NCBI RefSeq assembly: GCF_002002725.1 | Contig: NZ_MUNW01000055.1 | Location: 1-64,000 of the forward strand | Length of the DNA stretch: 64,000 nt | Source: Sinorhizobium sp. A49 | GTDB lineage: Bacteria > Pseudomonadota > Alphaproteobacteria > Rhizobiales > Rhizobiaceae | Reading direction: 5' to 3' | Part shown: positions 53,546 through 63,236 of the stretch, piece after piece | Layout of the letters: every line of letters starts with the position of its first letter | How positions within the stretch are numbered: the stretch's first letter is position 1 | Translations under genes and position numbers: made by a program | Notes under the pieces: model-generated | What the model saw: the letters and a program-made list of their open reading frames with translations, nothing else | The model's database searches: none | What the model was told of the DNA's origin: nothing

Positions 53546-54046
53546 TCACTCGCTTCCGGCCGGCTTGACGCCGAGTTCGCTCATGTCCTTGAAACCATTG
53601 TCGACCAGCGGGCGAACATCCGCCTGCGGCACATGGCATGCGGTGCAGAAATAGCGCCTCGGCGAAACGTCGGCGATCATCTGCCCGTCGCGGGTCATGT
53701 AATGCGTCACGCTGATCATCGGCGCGCCGCTATCCTGCGTGAACTCGCGTTTGTGGCAGGAGAGGCAGCGATTGGTATTGACCGAGAGCTGATAGCCCTC
53801 GATCGAATGCGGGATGATCGGCGGCTGGTCCGGATAGGCGCGCATCTTGCGTTTGTCGTCGACCACCCATTTCGGCAAGGTCGCGGCCGCCCCGGTTTCC
53901 ATCTGCGGCGTCGGGCCTTCAAGCTGTGGCACCATTTGCTGGACGACCTGGGCAATCGCCGTCGTCGCTGCAAACAGGGCGAGGCCGATGGCAACGACCA
54001 TCCATTCGGGTCGCTTCAAGCGACGGAGACGATCTTGACTGCGCAT
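53546..54046 (-). CDS. napB: Diheme cytochrome NapB, nitrate reductase small subunit
   Basis: A 166-residue periplasmic diheme cytochrome c with signal sequence (hydrophobic part about 16-32, [17 protein letters not shown]) and two heme motifs, CLSCH and CTACH. It donates electrons to NapA. Its ATG at 54046 overlaps the napA end by 31 bases; a second ATG at 54001 would remove the overlap and leave a shorter signal, and either is possible. Confidence 0.94.
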   Translation of the reverse strand: MRSQDRLRRLKRPEWMVVAIGLALFAATTAIAQVVQQMVPQLEGPTPQMETGAAATLPKWVVDDKRKMRAYPDQPPIIPHSIEGYQLSVNTNRCLSCHKREFTQDSGAPMISVTHYMTRDGQMIADVSPRRYFCTACHVPQADVRPLVDNGFKDMSELGVKPAGSE

Positions 54047-56520
54047 TTTTTGAAATCCGTCTGTTTGGAGATGGGATCCGTTGCGTCGAGTGTCACCTTG
54101 TTGATCAGCTGGCTCGCATCGAACCAGGGCACGAAGATCACGCCGGGCGGCATGCGGTTGCGGCCGCGCGTGTCGATGCGCGAGCGGATCTCGCCGCGCC
54201 GCGACAGGATCCGCACTTCCGCGCCCTGGTTGATACCGCGTTTGCGCGCGTCGTCCGCGTTCATGAAGCAGCGGGCACCAGGGAACGCGCGGTAAAGCTC
54301 CGGAACGCGCATGGTCATCGAGCCCGAGTGCCAGTGTTCGAGCACGCGGCCCGTCACCAGCCAGAGATCGAATTCCTCGTCGGGCGATTCTGCCGGCGGC
54401 TCATAAGGCACCGCGAGAATGACCGCCTTGCCATCCGGGCGACCGTAGAATTTGACGCCTTCACCGGCCTTCACATAGGGATCGTAGCCCTCACGGTAGC
54501 GCCAACGTGTCTCCTTGCCGTCGACCACCGGCCAGCGCAACCCGCGCTCCTCGTGGTAGCGGTCATAGGGCGCCAGATCGTGGCCATGACCGCGACCGAA
54601 GGTGGCATACTCCTCGAACAGTCCCTTCTGGAGGTAGAAGCCGAAGGCTTGGGCCTCGTTGTTGGCATAGTCTCCGCTGACTTCGCTCAAGGGGAAGCGA
54701 TTGACCTCGCCGTTCTGGAACAGGACGTCATGCAGGGTCTTGCCCTTGAACTCCGGATTGGCCGCAAGGATTTCGGCCGGCCAGACTTCGTCGGTGATGA
54801 AGCGCTTGGAGAACTCGACCAGCTGCCAGAGGTCCGAGCGCGCCTCGCCCGGTGCCTGCACCAGCTGGTGCCAGACATGGGTGCGGCGCTCGGCATTGCC
54901 GTAGGCGCCTTCCTTTTCCACCCACATGGCAGCCGGCAGGATCAGGTCGGCGCTCATCGCCGTGATCGTCGGATAGGCATCGGAGACGACGATGAAATTC
55001 TCCGGGTTTCGGTAGCCCTGCCAGGTTTCATTGCTGGTGTTGGGAGCGGCCTGGATGTTGTTGTTGACCTGGACCCAGTAGAAGCTGAGCTTGCCGTCTT
55101 TCAGCATCCGATCCTGCTCGACAGCGTGATAGCCCGGCTTTTCCGGGATAATCCCGTGCGGAATGCGCCAGATCTCCTCGGCGTGCTTGCGATGTTCCGG
55201 ATTGGTCACGGTCATGTCGGCAGGCAGGCGATGGGCAAACGTGCCGACCTCGCGCGCCGTGCCGCAGGCGGAAGGCTGGCCGGTCAGCGAGAACGGGCTG
55301 TTGCCGGGCTCCGAGATCTTTCCGGTCAGGAGGTGGATGTTGTAGACCATCTGGTTGGCCCAGACGCCGCGCACATGCTGGTTGAAGCCCATGGTCCACA
55401 GCGACATCACCTTGCGCTGCGGATCGGCGTAAAGCTCGGCCAGTTCCTCAAGGAAAGCCGGATCGACGCCGGTTAGTTCGGCGGTCTTCTTCAAGGTGTA
55501 TTCCGACACGAAGGTTTTGAACGCCTCGTAGTCCATCGGCTCCATCTTGCCGGGGTCGGACGAATTGGCGGCCTTCACCTCGACCGGGTTGTCCGGCCGC
55601 AGGCCGTAGCCGATATCGGTGACGCCGCGCATGAAGGTCGTGTGCTTCTGGACGAAGTCCTCGTTCACCCGGCCCTTCTCGATGATGTAATTGGCGATGT
55701 AGTTGAGGATCGCCAGATCGGTGCCGGGTTTGAACACCATCGGGATGTCGGCGAGGTCCATGCTGCGATGAGTGAAGGTCGACAGCACCGCCACCTTCAC
55801 ATGCGGCTGGCCAAGCCGGCGATCGGCAAGCCGGGTCCACAGGATCGGATGCATCTCCGCCATGTTCGAGCCCCAGAGGACGAAGGCGTCCGCATGCTCG
55901 AAGTCGTCGTAGCAGCCCATCGGCTCGTCCATGCCGAAGGTGCGCATGAAGGCGTAGGCAGCCGAGGCCATGCAATGGCGGGCATTGGGGTCGAGGTTGT
56001 TGGAGCGGAAGCCGGCGCGCATCAGCTTGGTCGCCGCATAGCCTTCGAAGATCGTCCACTGGCCGGAGCCGAACATGCCGACGGCAGTCGGCCCTTTCTC
56101 CTTCAGCACCTTCTTGCACTGTTCGGCCATGACGTCGAAGGCTTCGTCCCAGCTAACCGCCTCGAACTCGCCGTCCTTGCTATAGGCGCCGTTTAGCTTG
56201 CGCAGCATCGGCGTCTTCAGCCGGTCGGTGCCATACATGATCTTGGAGAGGAAATAGCCCTTGATGCAGTTGAGGCCGCGATTGACCTCGGCCTGCATGT
56301 CGCCATGGGTGGCGACGACCTGCCCTTCCTTGACGCCGACCATCACGCCGCAGCCAGTGCCGCAGAAGCGACAGGGCGCCTTCGACCATTTGATTTCGAG
56401 CGCGCTGATGCCGCCGGGCACGGGTTGGGCGGCGGCAGGCAGCGCAATGCCGGCGGTGGCGGCGGCGATGCCGGCCGCGTGTGCCTTCAAGATGTCACGC
56501 CGCGTCAGTTCGGTGGTCAT
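54016..56520 (-). CDS. napA: Periplasmic nitrate reductase catalytic subunit NapA
   Basis: An 834-residue molybdo-bis-MGD enzyme reducing nitrate to nitrite. The Tat signal is [12 protein letters not shown] (residues 6-17) with cleavage near ALPAAAQP. The [4Fe-4S] site is C50-xx-C53-xxx-C57, with the fourth cysteine in [11 protein letters not shown]. The molybdenum ligand cysteine is in NARHCMASA. Normal family length. Co-transcribed with napD (26-base overlap) and napB. NapA needs the Tat system for export, and a tatA gene lies just downstream of the operon. Confidence 0.97.
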   Translation of the reverse strand: MTTELTRRDILKAHAAGIAAATAGIALPAAAQPVPGGISALEIKWSKAPCRFCGTGCGVMVGVKEGQVVATHGDMQAEVNRGLNCIKGYFLSKIMYGTDRLKTPMLRKLNGAYSKDGEFEAVSWDEAFDVMAEQCKKVLKEKGPTAVGMFGSGQWTIFEGYAATKLMRAGFRSNNLDPNARHCMASAAYAFMRTFGMDEPMGCYDDFEHADAFVLWGSNMAEMHPILWTRLADRRLGQPHVKVAVLSTFTHRSMDLADIPMVFKPGTDLAILNYIANYIIEKGRVNEDFVQKHTTFMRGVTDIGYGLRPDNPVEVKAANSSDPGKMEPMDYEAFKTFVSEYTLKKTAELTGVDPAFLEELAELYADPQRKVMSLWTMGFNQHVRGVWANQMVYNIHLLTGKISEPGNSPFSLTGQPSACGTAREVGTFAHRLPADMTVTNPEHRKHAEEIWRIPHGIIPEKPGYHAVEQDRMLKDGKLSFYWVQVNNNIQAAPNTSNETWQGYRNPENFIVVSDAYPTITAMSADLILPAAMWVEKEGAYGNAERRTHVWHQLVQAPGEARSDLWQLVEFSKRFITDEVWPAEILAANPEFKGKTLHDVLFQNGEVNRFPLSEVSGDYANNEAQAFGFYLQKGLFEEYATFGRGHGHDLAPYDRYHEERGLRWPVVDGKETRWRYREGYDPYVKAGEGVKFYGRPDGKAVILAVPYEPPAESPDEEFDLWLVTGRVLEHWHSGSMTMRVPELYRAFPGARCFMNADDARKRGINQGAEVRILSRRGEIRSRIDTRGRNRMPPGVIFVPWFDASQLINKVTLDATDPISKQTDFKKCAVKIVSVA

Positions 56521-56782
56521 CGTCCGTCACTCCTTCCGTTTCGACATGTTCGAAAACCATGTTGGCGGCCACCACGCCGTCAAGCGTGGAGATCGTCGAC
56601 AGGGCTTCGCCAAGCATGCCGGTACTCGTTCCCTCGATGACGACGACAATCTTGCCGCCCTCGTGTCCGTAAACCTCGACATTTTCCATGCGCGCCAGCG
56701 CGGCAAGGACTGCGTCCGCCATCGCCGGAAGAGCGACGACGACAGCGCTTGAGACATGATATTGCCGGGAACGATCAGGCAT
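56495..56782 (-). CDS. napD: NapD, NapA-signal-peptide-binding chaperone
   Basis: A 95-residue cytoplasmic protein with the small NapD ferredoxin-like fold: [34 protein letters not shown] and [12 protein letters not shown] strands. It binds the NapA Tat leader to proofread export. It overlaps napF (by 8 bases) and napA, as usual. Confidence 0.93.
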   Translation of the reverse strand: MPDRSRQYHVSSAVVVALPAMADAVLAALARMENVEVYGHEGGKIVVVIEGTSTGMLGEALSTISTLDGVVAANMVFEHVETEGVTDDDHRTDAA

Positions 56783-57269
56783 GGATGTCCTCCTCGTGCC
56801 GCTCGACGATGCCGATGGCGCTCACCGGACAGACGCCGATACAGGCGCCGCATCCACTGCAGCTGTCGACGTTCACATTAGGCAGGAATGGGCCGCCGGC
56901 CCGAGGGCGGAAGCGGATCGCCTCCTCAGGGCAGGCATCGCGGCAGGATTGGCAGGCGACATTGTTGCGTGCGAGACAGCCATCGCCGATGGCAACGACA
57001 TGGGCGAGCCGCGTCGAGCCCAACACGGCGAATACCGGCTCCGGACAGACCCGCGCACAATCGCCGCAGAACGTGCATTCGCCGCCGGAAAAGTCGAGCG
57101 TCGGACGTTCGTCCCGTAATGAAATGATGTGGGTGGGACAGTGTTCCACGCACCGGCCGCACCCCGTGCACGCCGTCAGGCTTTCAAGCGTGACGCCCGG
57201 CGGCAGAACGCGTTTTCGCACTGCCTGCCGACCGAGAAACAATCCACGTCTGGTTGTCACCGCCCCCAT
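56775..57269 (-). CDS. napF: Ferredoxin-type protein NapF
   Basis: A 164-residue iron-sulfur protein. Cysteine clusters for [4Fe-4S] centres are CTGCGRCVEHCP, CTFCGDCARVCP and CSGCGACIGVCP, with a fourth, less regular CQSCRDACP. The start TTRRGLFLG matches NapF proteins, which are cytoplasmic and help NapA cofactor assembly. It lies 8 bases after napE. Confidence 0.94.
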   Translation of the reverse strand: MGAVTTRRGLFLGRQAVRKRVLPPGVTLESLTACTGCGRCVEHCPTHIISLRDERPTLDFSGGECTFCGDCARVCPEPVFAVLGSTRLAHVVAIGDGCLARNNVACQSCRDACPEEAIRFRPRAGGPFLPNVNVDSCSGCGACIGVCPVSAIGIVERHEEDIHA

Positions 57270-57277
57270 CGATTACC

Positions 57278-57502
57278 TCAATGCCCGAGCGGGCCCGGAG
57301 GGCCAAAGATCATTTGATAGAACCAGACCAGGAAACCGTAACCGGCGACCGTGCCAACGGCAACGATCGGCCAGATGCCGAAAGCCAGCACAAGAAACGT
57401 CAGGAGTTCCTGGCGCCGGCGCGAGCGCGGCTCCTGCTCGGTGAAGTGCTGTGGAGGTACTTCTGACACGTCAGGCTCCCGGGCTCGTTGATCCGGAAGC
57501 AT
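57278..57502 (-). CDS. napE: Small membrane protein NapE
   Basis: A 74-residue (or 63-residue) NapE protein with one membrane helix (LLTFLVLAFGIWPIVAVGTVAG-type region) and the FLVWFYQMIFGPPG end typical of the family. Function not established. The ATG at 57502 has no clear ribosome site; a GTG at 57469 has GGGAG about 7 bases upstream and gives a length closer to other NapE proteins, so it may be the real start. First gene of the nap operon. Confidence 0.88.
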   Translation of the reverse strand: MLPDQRAREPDVSEVPPQHFTEQEPRSRRRQELLTFLVLAFGIWPIVAVGTVAGYGFLVWFYQMIFGPPGPLGH

Positions 57503-57990
57503 ATTAACAACCCGTGACGGAAAATAAAGCGGAACAAACTATACAATAATATTCATGTACAAAAATAACATCTGTCAATTCAAAGAGATATTTACCCCAA
57601 CAATTCCAGTGGTTCTTTGCAAATCAGGAGCAAGAGCCACACTTCGTATTTTCGTAAATCACCATATGAAGGGAACAATGAAAGAACGACAGCCCACCGC
57701 AGGGCATCGGTGAAAGCGTCAGCCGTGCGCAGCTTGGTGACGTCGAAGGCATTGGATTTTGAAGAGAACTTGGCGATTCGCCGGTTCACCGATCGTAGAT
57801 TTGCCGTAGCGAACAGGTTGTCGCACGACAATACTGTGCGCCGCCCAGCGGTTTTTCTTCCTCCCCGAACGACACGTCGGCCGTGCCACCTTCCCCGCGA
57901 TTGCCGGTTGACAACCCGCATGAGATCAGGACACATATTGCATTACAAAGGGATCAATTCCTTAATAAGGGAATATACGGAGGACTAGGG
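57503..57990. promoter_or_regulatory. Divergent region between nap operon and acetyltransferase operon
   Basis: A 488-base non-coding stretch. The napE side is AT-rich (about 57510-57600). On the minus strand a TTGACA lies about 70-90 bases before napE, but no FNR (TTGAT-N4-ATCAA) box was found by eye. On the plus strand TTGACA at 57908-57913 may be the -35 of the acetyltransferase operon. Open frames on both strands (for example 57592-57936 minus) lack ribosome sites and family resemblance. Confidence 0.4.
57957..57974 (+). promoter_or_regulatory. AT-rich near-palindrome in the leader of the acetyltransferase gene
   Basis: ATTCC and GGAAT, with CCTTA-A-TAAGG in the centre, form a near-perfect palindrome of 18 bases (one extra G) ending 4 bases before the GGAGG ribosome site of the gene starting at 57991. 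It could be an operator or an mRNA hairpin masking the start. Confidence 0.45.
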
Positions 57991-58470
57991 GTGCCGGACT
58001 TGCTTGTGAGCTTGTATTCGCCGACGCTCGCCAATCTCAAGCGGAAAACCGACACGACCGGCATTCGCATTCGCCCGGCGCTTCCGCCCGAAATGCATGT
58101 TGTCGTCGAATGGGTAAGGCAAAACTTCAGTGACAATTGGGCGAGCGAGGTTTCCGTCGCGTTTTCCCGCCAGCCGATTGCCTGCCTGATTGCGGTGGAA
58201 GGCGTAAAGCTGCTCGGCTTTGCCTGTTACGACACGACGGCACGCGGCTTCTTCGGCCCGACCGGGGTGTCGAGCGAAAGTCGTGGCCGCGGTATCGGCG
58301 TCGATCTGCTGGCCGCGTCGCTCGAGACCATGAAGACGCTCGGACACGCCTATGCCTTCATCGGCGATGCCGGTCCTGTCGATTTCTACGCCAAAACCAT
58401 CGGCGCGGTCGCCATCCCCGCCACCGACAAGGGCATCTACGAAGGCATGCTTCGTAGCCCATCCAAATAA
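57991..58470 (+). CDS. GNAT-family N-acetyltransferase
   Basis: A 159-residue acetyltransferase. The acetyl-CoA loop appears as VSSESRGRGIGVDLL (around residue 92-105) and the strand GFACYDTTARGFFG precedes it. The GTG at 57991 is chosen because GGAGGA lies about 7 bases before it; a longer frame upstream has no such site. It is the first gene of an operon with the GH3 hexosaminidase and the ABC importer, so an amino-sugar substrate is plausible (inference). Confidence 0.82.
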   Translation: MPDLLVSLYSPTLANLKRKTDTTGIRIRPALPPEMHVVVEWVRQNFSDNWASEVSVAFSRQPIACLIAVEGVKLLGFACYDTTARGFFGPTGVSSESRGRGIGVDLLAASLETMKTLGHAYAFIGDAGPVDFYAKTIGAVAIPATDKGIYEGMLRSPSK

Positions 58471-58494
58471 TCATCTGAACATCGGAGCTTTCCC

Positions 58495-59517
58495 ATGGCA
58501 TCGACGCCGCTTGCCCTTTTCGTCGGACTTCCGAATCCCACACTCTCGGACGACGAGTTCGCGCTGTTTCGCGAAACCAATCCGCTCGGCCTCTTCGTCG
58601 GCCGCCGCAACCTGCGCGAGCCCGGCCAGGTCAAGGTCCTGATCGAGCGCTTCCGCGAGGCTGTCGGCCGTGAAGACGCGCCTGTCTTTACCGACCAGGA
58701 AGGCGGCCGCGTCCAGCACCTCGACGCCGGCCCCTGGCCGCTGTTCCGCAGCTTCGGCCAGTTTGCCGAATTGGCCCGCCATGACCTTGACCTCGGCCGC
58801 AGGGCGCTTCGCCTGTCATCGCAGGCCATGGGCACGATGATGACCGAACTCGGGCTTACCAGCGGCTGCTCGCCGGTTCTCGACCTCGTCTTCGAAACGA
58901 CCAGCTCCGTCATCGGTGCGCGCTCCTTCGGTTCGGATCCCGATTTCATCGCAGCCCTTGGCCGCGAAGTGGTCGACGGCCTGCTCGAGACCGGCAACAT
59001 GCCCGTGATGAAGCACATCCCCGGCCATGGCCGCGCGACGCGCGATTCCCACAAGGAGCGCCCTGTCGTCGACGCATCGCGCGAAACGCTCGAAGCGACT
59101 GATTTCAAGCCTTTCGTTGCCCTCAAGGATACGCCCTGGGCGATGGTCGCCCACGTCGTCTACTCCGCCTATGACAGCGAGCTGCCGGCCTCGATCTCGC
59201 CGACCATGCACGACGTGATCCGCAAGGACATGGGCTATGAGGGCGTGCTGGTCTCCGACTGCATCTTCATGGAATCGCTGCGCGGCACCTTGCCGGAGCG
59301 CGTGAAGCAGGTGCTCGACGCAGGCTCCGACATCGCACTCCACAGCCACGGCGACCTGGCCGAGAGCGAGGCTGCCGCCAGGGCCGCCCGCCCGCTGACG
59401 GAGGCTGCCCAGAAGCGGATCGCCGCCGGGCAGAGCCGGCTCGGCAAGCTCAAGGTCGATGTTCGCACGGCGCATGCCGAAGTCGAAGACATGTTCAACA
59501 GCGTTCTCGTCGCCTGA
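58495..59517 (+). CDS. GH3 beta-N-acetylhexosaminidase (NagZ-like)
   Basis: A 340-residue GH3 enzyme without signal peptide, so cytoplasmic. The NagZ-type His/Asp dyad loop is present: KHIPGHGRATRDSH (H174, H178, D184, H186), and the nucleophile aspartate is D255 in VLVSDCIFM, where NagZ proteins have SDD. It probably removes N-acetylhexosamine from the imported oligosaccharide. It lies between the acetyltransferase (24-base gap) and the binding-protein gene (36-base gap). Chromosomal NagZ for peptidoglycan recycling would be the other possibility. Confidence 0.87.
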   Translation: MASTPLALFVGLPNPTLSDDEFALFRETNPLGLFVGRRNLREPGQVKVLIERFREAVGREDAPVFTDQEGGRVQHLDAGPWPLFRSFGQFAELARHDLDLGRRALRLSSQAMGTMMTELGLTSGCSPVLDLVFETTSSVIGARSFGSDPDFIAALGREVVDGLLETGNMPVMKHIPGHGRATRDSHKERPVVDASRETLEATDFKPFVALKDTPWAMVAHVVYSAYDSELPASISPTMHDVIRKDMGYEGVLVSDCIFMESLRGTLPERVKQVLDAGSDIALHSHGDLAESEAAARAARPLTEAAQKRIAAGQSRLGKLKVDVRTAHAEVEDMFNSVLVA

Positions 59518-59553
59518 CGGGAACGCCTTTCACCAATCAAGGGGGGAGAAACC

Positions 59554-61203
59554 ATGAAAAAATCCATTCTCTGGGCAGCCACCGCGCTGACCCTTTTCGC
59601 TGCACCGGCGACGGCGCAGTCGGTCCTGACCGTCAACATCGAGCCGGCCACCACCTGGGTTCGCAACTTCAACCCGTTCAACCAGACATCGGCGCGCCAG
59701 AGCACGCTCGATTTCATCTATGAGCCGCTGATCGTCTTCAATCGCTTCGACGACAACAAGCCGGTGTTCCGCCTCGCGGAGAGCTTCACGCTTTCCGACG
59801 ATCTGAAGAGCATCGAGTTCAAGCTGCGCCCGAACCTGAAATGGTCTGACGGCAAGCCGCTGACGGCTGCCGACGTCAAGTTCACCTACGATTACCTGAA
59901 GAAATTCCCGGCGCTCGATTTCGTCAGCATCTGGACGTTCATCACCGGTGTCGAGGCCGTCGACGGCCAGACCGTGCGCTTCACGCTTGCCAATCCGAGT
60001 TCGCTTGCCGCCGAGCAGCTGGCTCAGTTGCCGATCGTGCCGGAGCATGTCTGGAAGGATATCGCCGAGCCGGTGACCTTCGCCAACGAGACACCTGTCG
60101 GCAGCGGCCCGATGACGGAAATCCCGCGCTTCACCGGCCAGACCTATGACCAGTGCCGCAACCCGCACTACTGGGATGCAGCGACCCTGAAGGTCGACTG
60201 CATGCGCTTCCCACAGCTCGCCGACAACAACCAGATCCTGACTGCGACCGCGTCGGGCACGCTCGACTGGGGTGTTTCCTTCATCCCGGATATCGAGAAC
60301 GTCTACGTTGCCAAAGATCCGGAGCACTTCCATTTCTGGTACTCGCCGAGCAGCATGGTGGCATTCCTCTTCAACCAGGAAACCGCCAACGAGAACAACC
60401 GCAAGGCCTTCAACGACGTAAAATTCCGTCGCGCGGCCTCGATGGCGCTCGACCGCGGCACCATGGTCGACGTTGCAGGCTACGGCTATCCGACGCTGAA
60501 CGAAGATCCGGCCGGCATGGGCGAACTCTACAAGACCTGGGCCGATCCGTCGGTCGCAACCGATTTCGGCACCTACGGCAAGTATGACGCCGATGCCTCC
60601 AAGGCGCTGCTTGACGAAGCCGGTTATGTCGACAAGGACGGCGACGGTTTCCGGGACAATCCGGACGGCAGCAAGATCGCCTTCTCGATCATCGTGCCGA
60701 GCTCCTGGACCGACTGGATCGACACGGTGACGATCGCTGTCGAAGGCCTACAGGCCGTCGGCCTCGATGCCAAGATCGAAACGCCGGAAGAAGCTGTCTG
60801 GACCGGCAACCTCATCAACGGCACGTTCGACGCCGCGATCAACAGCCTGCCGGCATCCGCCTCGCCCTATTACCCCTACAAGCGCGCCTTCAGCGCCTCG
60901 GACAAGGGCAAGACGCGCTTTACCGCGCAGCGCTGGTTCAACGCCGACGTGGAAAAGCTCGTGACCGAGTTCACCCACACGGCCGACCTCGCCAAGCAGA
61001 AGGAAGCCATGAACAAGGCCCAGCGGATCGTTGCCGAAAACATGCCGATGATGCCGGTGTTCAACAATCCGAACTGGTACCAGTACAACACCAAGCGCTT
61101 CGAAGGCTGGGTGACGGCGGAGACCCCCTTCGTCAACCCGTCGATCACCCGTAACAACCCGGCGCGACTGCTGCACTTGCTGGCACTTAAGCCGGTCAAC
61201 TAA
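59554..61203 (+). CDS. ABC transporter periplasmic binding protein, OppA/DppA (family 5)
   Basis: A 549-residue binding protein. The signal peptide is residues about 1-21 (ending ATAQS). Family-5 features are the PLTAADVKFTYDYL block, KFRRAASMALDRG and a long substrate lobe. Family 5 proteins carry peptides, nickel, and, in chitin-degrading bacteria, chito-oligosaccharides. The gene next to a hexosaminidase favours an oligosaccharide. GGGGGGAGA precedes the ATG at 59554. Confidence 0.9.
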   Translation: MKKSILWAATALTLFAAPATAQSVLTVNIEPATTWVRNFNPFNQTSARQSTLDFIYEPLIVFNRFDDNKPVFRLAESFTLSDDLKSIEFKLRPNLKWSDGKPLTAADVKFTYDYLKKFPALDFVSIWTFITGVEAVDGQTVRFTLANPSSLAAEQLAQLPIVPEHVWKDIAEPVTFANETPVGSGPMTEIPRFTGQTYDQCRNPHYWDAATLKVDCMRFPQLADNNQILTATASGTLDWGVSFIPDIENVYVAKDPEHFHFWYSPSSMVAFLFNQETANENNRKAFNDVKFRRAASMALDRGTMVDVAGYGYPTLNEDPAGMGELYKTWADPSVATDFGTYGKYDADASKALLDEAGYVDKDGDGFRDNPDGSKIAFSIIVPSSWTDWIDTVTIAVEGLQAVGLDAKIETPEEAVWTGNLINGTFDAAINSLPASASPYYPYKRAFSASDKGKTRFTAQRWFNADVEKLVTEFTHTADLAKQKEAMNKAQRIVAENMPMMPVFNNPNWYQYNTKRFEGWVTAETPFVNPSITRNNPARLLHLLALKPVN

Positions 61204-61216
61204 ACATCCCAGGACT

Positions 61217-61250
61217 GGCGGGAGCGGCTCACGATCGGGCTGCTCCCGCC
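61217..61250 (+). terminator. Hairpin after the binding-protein gene
   Basis: GGCGGGAGC, 16 bases, GCTCCCGCC: a perfect 9-bp GC-rich stem 13 bases after the binding-protein stop and 116 bases before the permease ATG. There is no T-run. It is in the same position as hairpins at 31687 and 44641 and likely sets the ratio of binding protein to membrane parts. Confidence 0.65.
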
Positions 61251-61366
61251 TCCGCGCCGGCCTCGAGAGCAGACCCGCTCCGCGATCAAGTGCCTGCGCC
61301 GTTTCAAAGCGTTTCTGCCGCCAATCCTGCCGGTAACAGGATCAAGGCGCAGTCGATGGAGTCCCC

Positions 61367-62344
61367 ATGGCTTTCCTGCTTCGCCGCCTATGCTTCTATC
61401 TGGCAGCCTTCGTCGCGGCGGCGACGATCAACTTTTTCCTGCCGCGGCTGATGCCCGGCGACCCAGTGCAGATCATGTTTTCGAGCGCAGGCGCGGAACT
61501 TCCGCCTGAAAGCCTGCAAGCGCTGAAACTGACCTTCGGCTTCGTCGACGGCCCGCTCTGGCAGCAATACCTGACCTATCTCGGCAGCATCTTCAGCGGC
61601 GATCTCGGCCGCTCGATCAAGTATTTCCCGCTGCCGGTGTCGACGGTTCTGGGCAATGCGCTGGTCTGGACTGTTGGCCTGATGGGCACGGCGACGATCA
61701 TCAGCTTCACGCTCGGCACCTTCCTCGGCATCCTCGCCGCCTGGCGCCGCGGCAGCCTTTTCGACGTCATCGTTTCGGTGGGCGCGATCTTCGCGACCTC
61801 GGTTCCAGCCGTCGTCACCTCGCTGATCGTTGTGTTCTTCTTCGGCTTTACGCTGAACTGGTTCCCGACGGGTTATGCCGCCGACCCGGCGCTCGATCCG
61901 GCCTTCACGCTGCAATATATCGGCAGCGTGCTCTACCACGGCCTCCTGCCGATGCTGACGCTCTGCACAGTGCTGACCGGCGGCTTCGCCGTCACCATGC
62001 GCAACAACATGATCAACCTGCTCGGCGAGGACTATATCGTCATGGCCCGGGCGAAGGGCCTTTCGGACGGCCACGTGATGCTCTGGTACGCGGCGCGCAA
62101 CGCGCTGCTGCCGACCGTGTCGAGCCTGGCCATCGCCATCGGCACTGTTCTCGGCGGCTCGCTGGTGACCGAAGTCGTGTTCAACTATCCGGGCCTCGGC
62201 AACATCCTCTACCAGGCGATCCTTGCCCGCGACTACCCGGTTATCCAGGGACAGCTCTTGATCATGACCGCGACTATGCTGGTTGCCAATTTCATCGTCG
62301 ACGTCAGCTATGTGCTGCTCGACCCCCGACTGAAGAAGGCTTGA
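61367..62344 (+). CDS. ABC transporter permease, OppB/DppB type
   Basis: A 325-residue permease with about six helices, the N-terminal LMPGDPVQIM block (conserved in the OppB family) and the EAA loop LGEDYIVMARAKGLSDGHVMLWYAARNALLP, ending with DPRLKKA. The stop lies one base before the next permease ATG. Works with the OppC-type permease to form the channel. Confidence 0.93.
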   Translation: MAFLLRRLCFYLAAFVAAATINFFLPRLMPGDPVQIMFSSAGAELPPESLQALKLTFGFVDGPLWQQYLTYLGSIFSGDLGRSIKYFPLPVSTVLGNALVWTVGLMGTATIISFTLGTFLGILAAWRRGSLFDVIVSVGAIFATSVPAVVTSLIVVFFFGFTLNWFPTGYAADPALDPAFTLQYIGSVLYHGLLPMLTLCTVLTGGFAVTMRNNMINLLGEDYIVMARAKGLSDGHVMLWYAARNALLPTVSSLAIAIGTVLGGSLVTEVVFNYPGLGNILYQAILARDYPVIQGQLLIMTATMLVANFIVDVSYVLLDPRLKKA

Positions 62345-62345
62345 G

Positions 62346-63236
62346 ATGAAGACCAACCCCTTCGGATTGATCCGCAATCGCAAGGCTCTGGTCGGCGTCG
62401 GCATCATCGCCTTCATCCTTCTCGTGGCGATCGCCGCACCGCTCCTCACCCCCTACGATCCGGGCGCGCGCGTCGGACGGCCGCATCAGGCGCCCTCGCT
62501 TGCCCACTGGCTCGGCACCACCCGCATCGGCCAGGATGTGTTCACACGGCTGATCTATGGCGCGCGCACCTCGCTTGCCGTCGGCTTCGGCGCCGGCCTG
62601 CTCATCACCATCGTCGGCACGGCACTCGGCATTCTCGCCGGCTATCGTGGCGGCAAGGTCGACGAAGTCATCAGCTTTTTCACCAACATGGTGCTGGTCG
62701 TTCCCAACCTGCCGCTGCTCCTGGTGCTCGCCGCCTTCATCGGTCAGGCCAGCCCCTGGGTCATCGCGCTGATCCTTGGCGGAACGTCCTGGGCCTGGGG
62801 CGCGCGCGTCACCCGCGCCGAGACGCTTTCCGTCAAGCAGAAGGACTACGTCAAATCGGCGGAGATGATGGGGGAGCCGCGCTGGCGCATCATGACCTTC
62901 GAGATCTTTCCCAACCTGATCTCGATCGTCGGCATCAACTTCATCGGAAGCGTCATTTTCGCGATCATCACTCAGGCGACGCTGGAGTTTCTCGGCCTTG
63001 GCGATCCGAAGGTCGTCTCCTGGGGTACCATGCTCTACGCTGCCCAGAAAGCCTCGGCGCTTTCGGTCGGCGCGTGGTGGGACATTCTCACGCCCTGCTT
63101 CGCGCTCGCGTTCCTCGGCATCGGCCTGTCGCTTCTGAATTTCGCCGTCGACGAAATCGCCAATCCGCGGCTGCGGACCGGCAACCGGCTCGGGGGCTGG
63201 TCAGCACTCATTCGCTCCGGGGAGGGTCGCCTGTGA
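62346..63236 (+). CDS. ABC transporter permease, OppC/DppC type
   Basis: A 296-residue permease: cytoplasmic start NPFGLIRNRKAL, the periplasmic LGTTRIGQDVFTRLIYGART block typical of OppC, and the EAA-type loop VKQKDYVKSAEMMGEPRW. The stop TGA overlaps the GTG of the ATPase gene, GTGA. The final ~15 residues are a charged tail. Confidence 0.94.
   Translation: MKTNPFGLIRNRKALVGVGIIAFILLVAIAAPLLTPYDPGARVGRPHQAPSLAHWLGTTRIGQDVFTRLIYGARTSLAVGFGAGLLITIVGTALGILAGYRGGKVDEVISFFTNMVLVVPNLPLLLVLAAFIGQASPWVIALILGGTSWAWGARVTRAETLSVKQKDYVKSAEMMGEPRWRIMTFEIFPNLISIVGINFIGSVIFAIITQATLEFLGLGDPKVVSWGTMLYAAQKASALSVGAWWDILTPCFALAFLGIGLSLLNFAVDEIANPRLRTGNRLGGWSALIRSGEGRL

Noticed and set aside
57503-57600. FNR or NnrR box upstream of napE.
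   Set aside because: No TTGAT-N4-ATCAA-like sequence was found by eye; only AT-rich sequence and a TTGACA hexamer.
57592-57936. Open frames on both strands between nap and the acetyltransferase operon.
   Set aside because: Biased Arg composition, no ribosome sites, and mutual overlap indicate chance frames.
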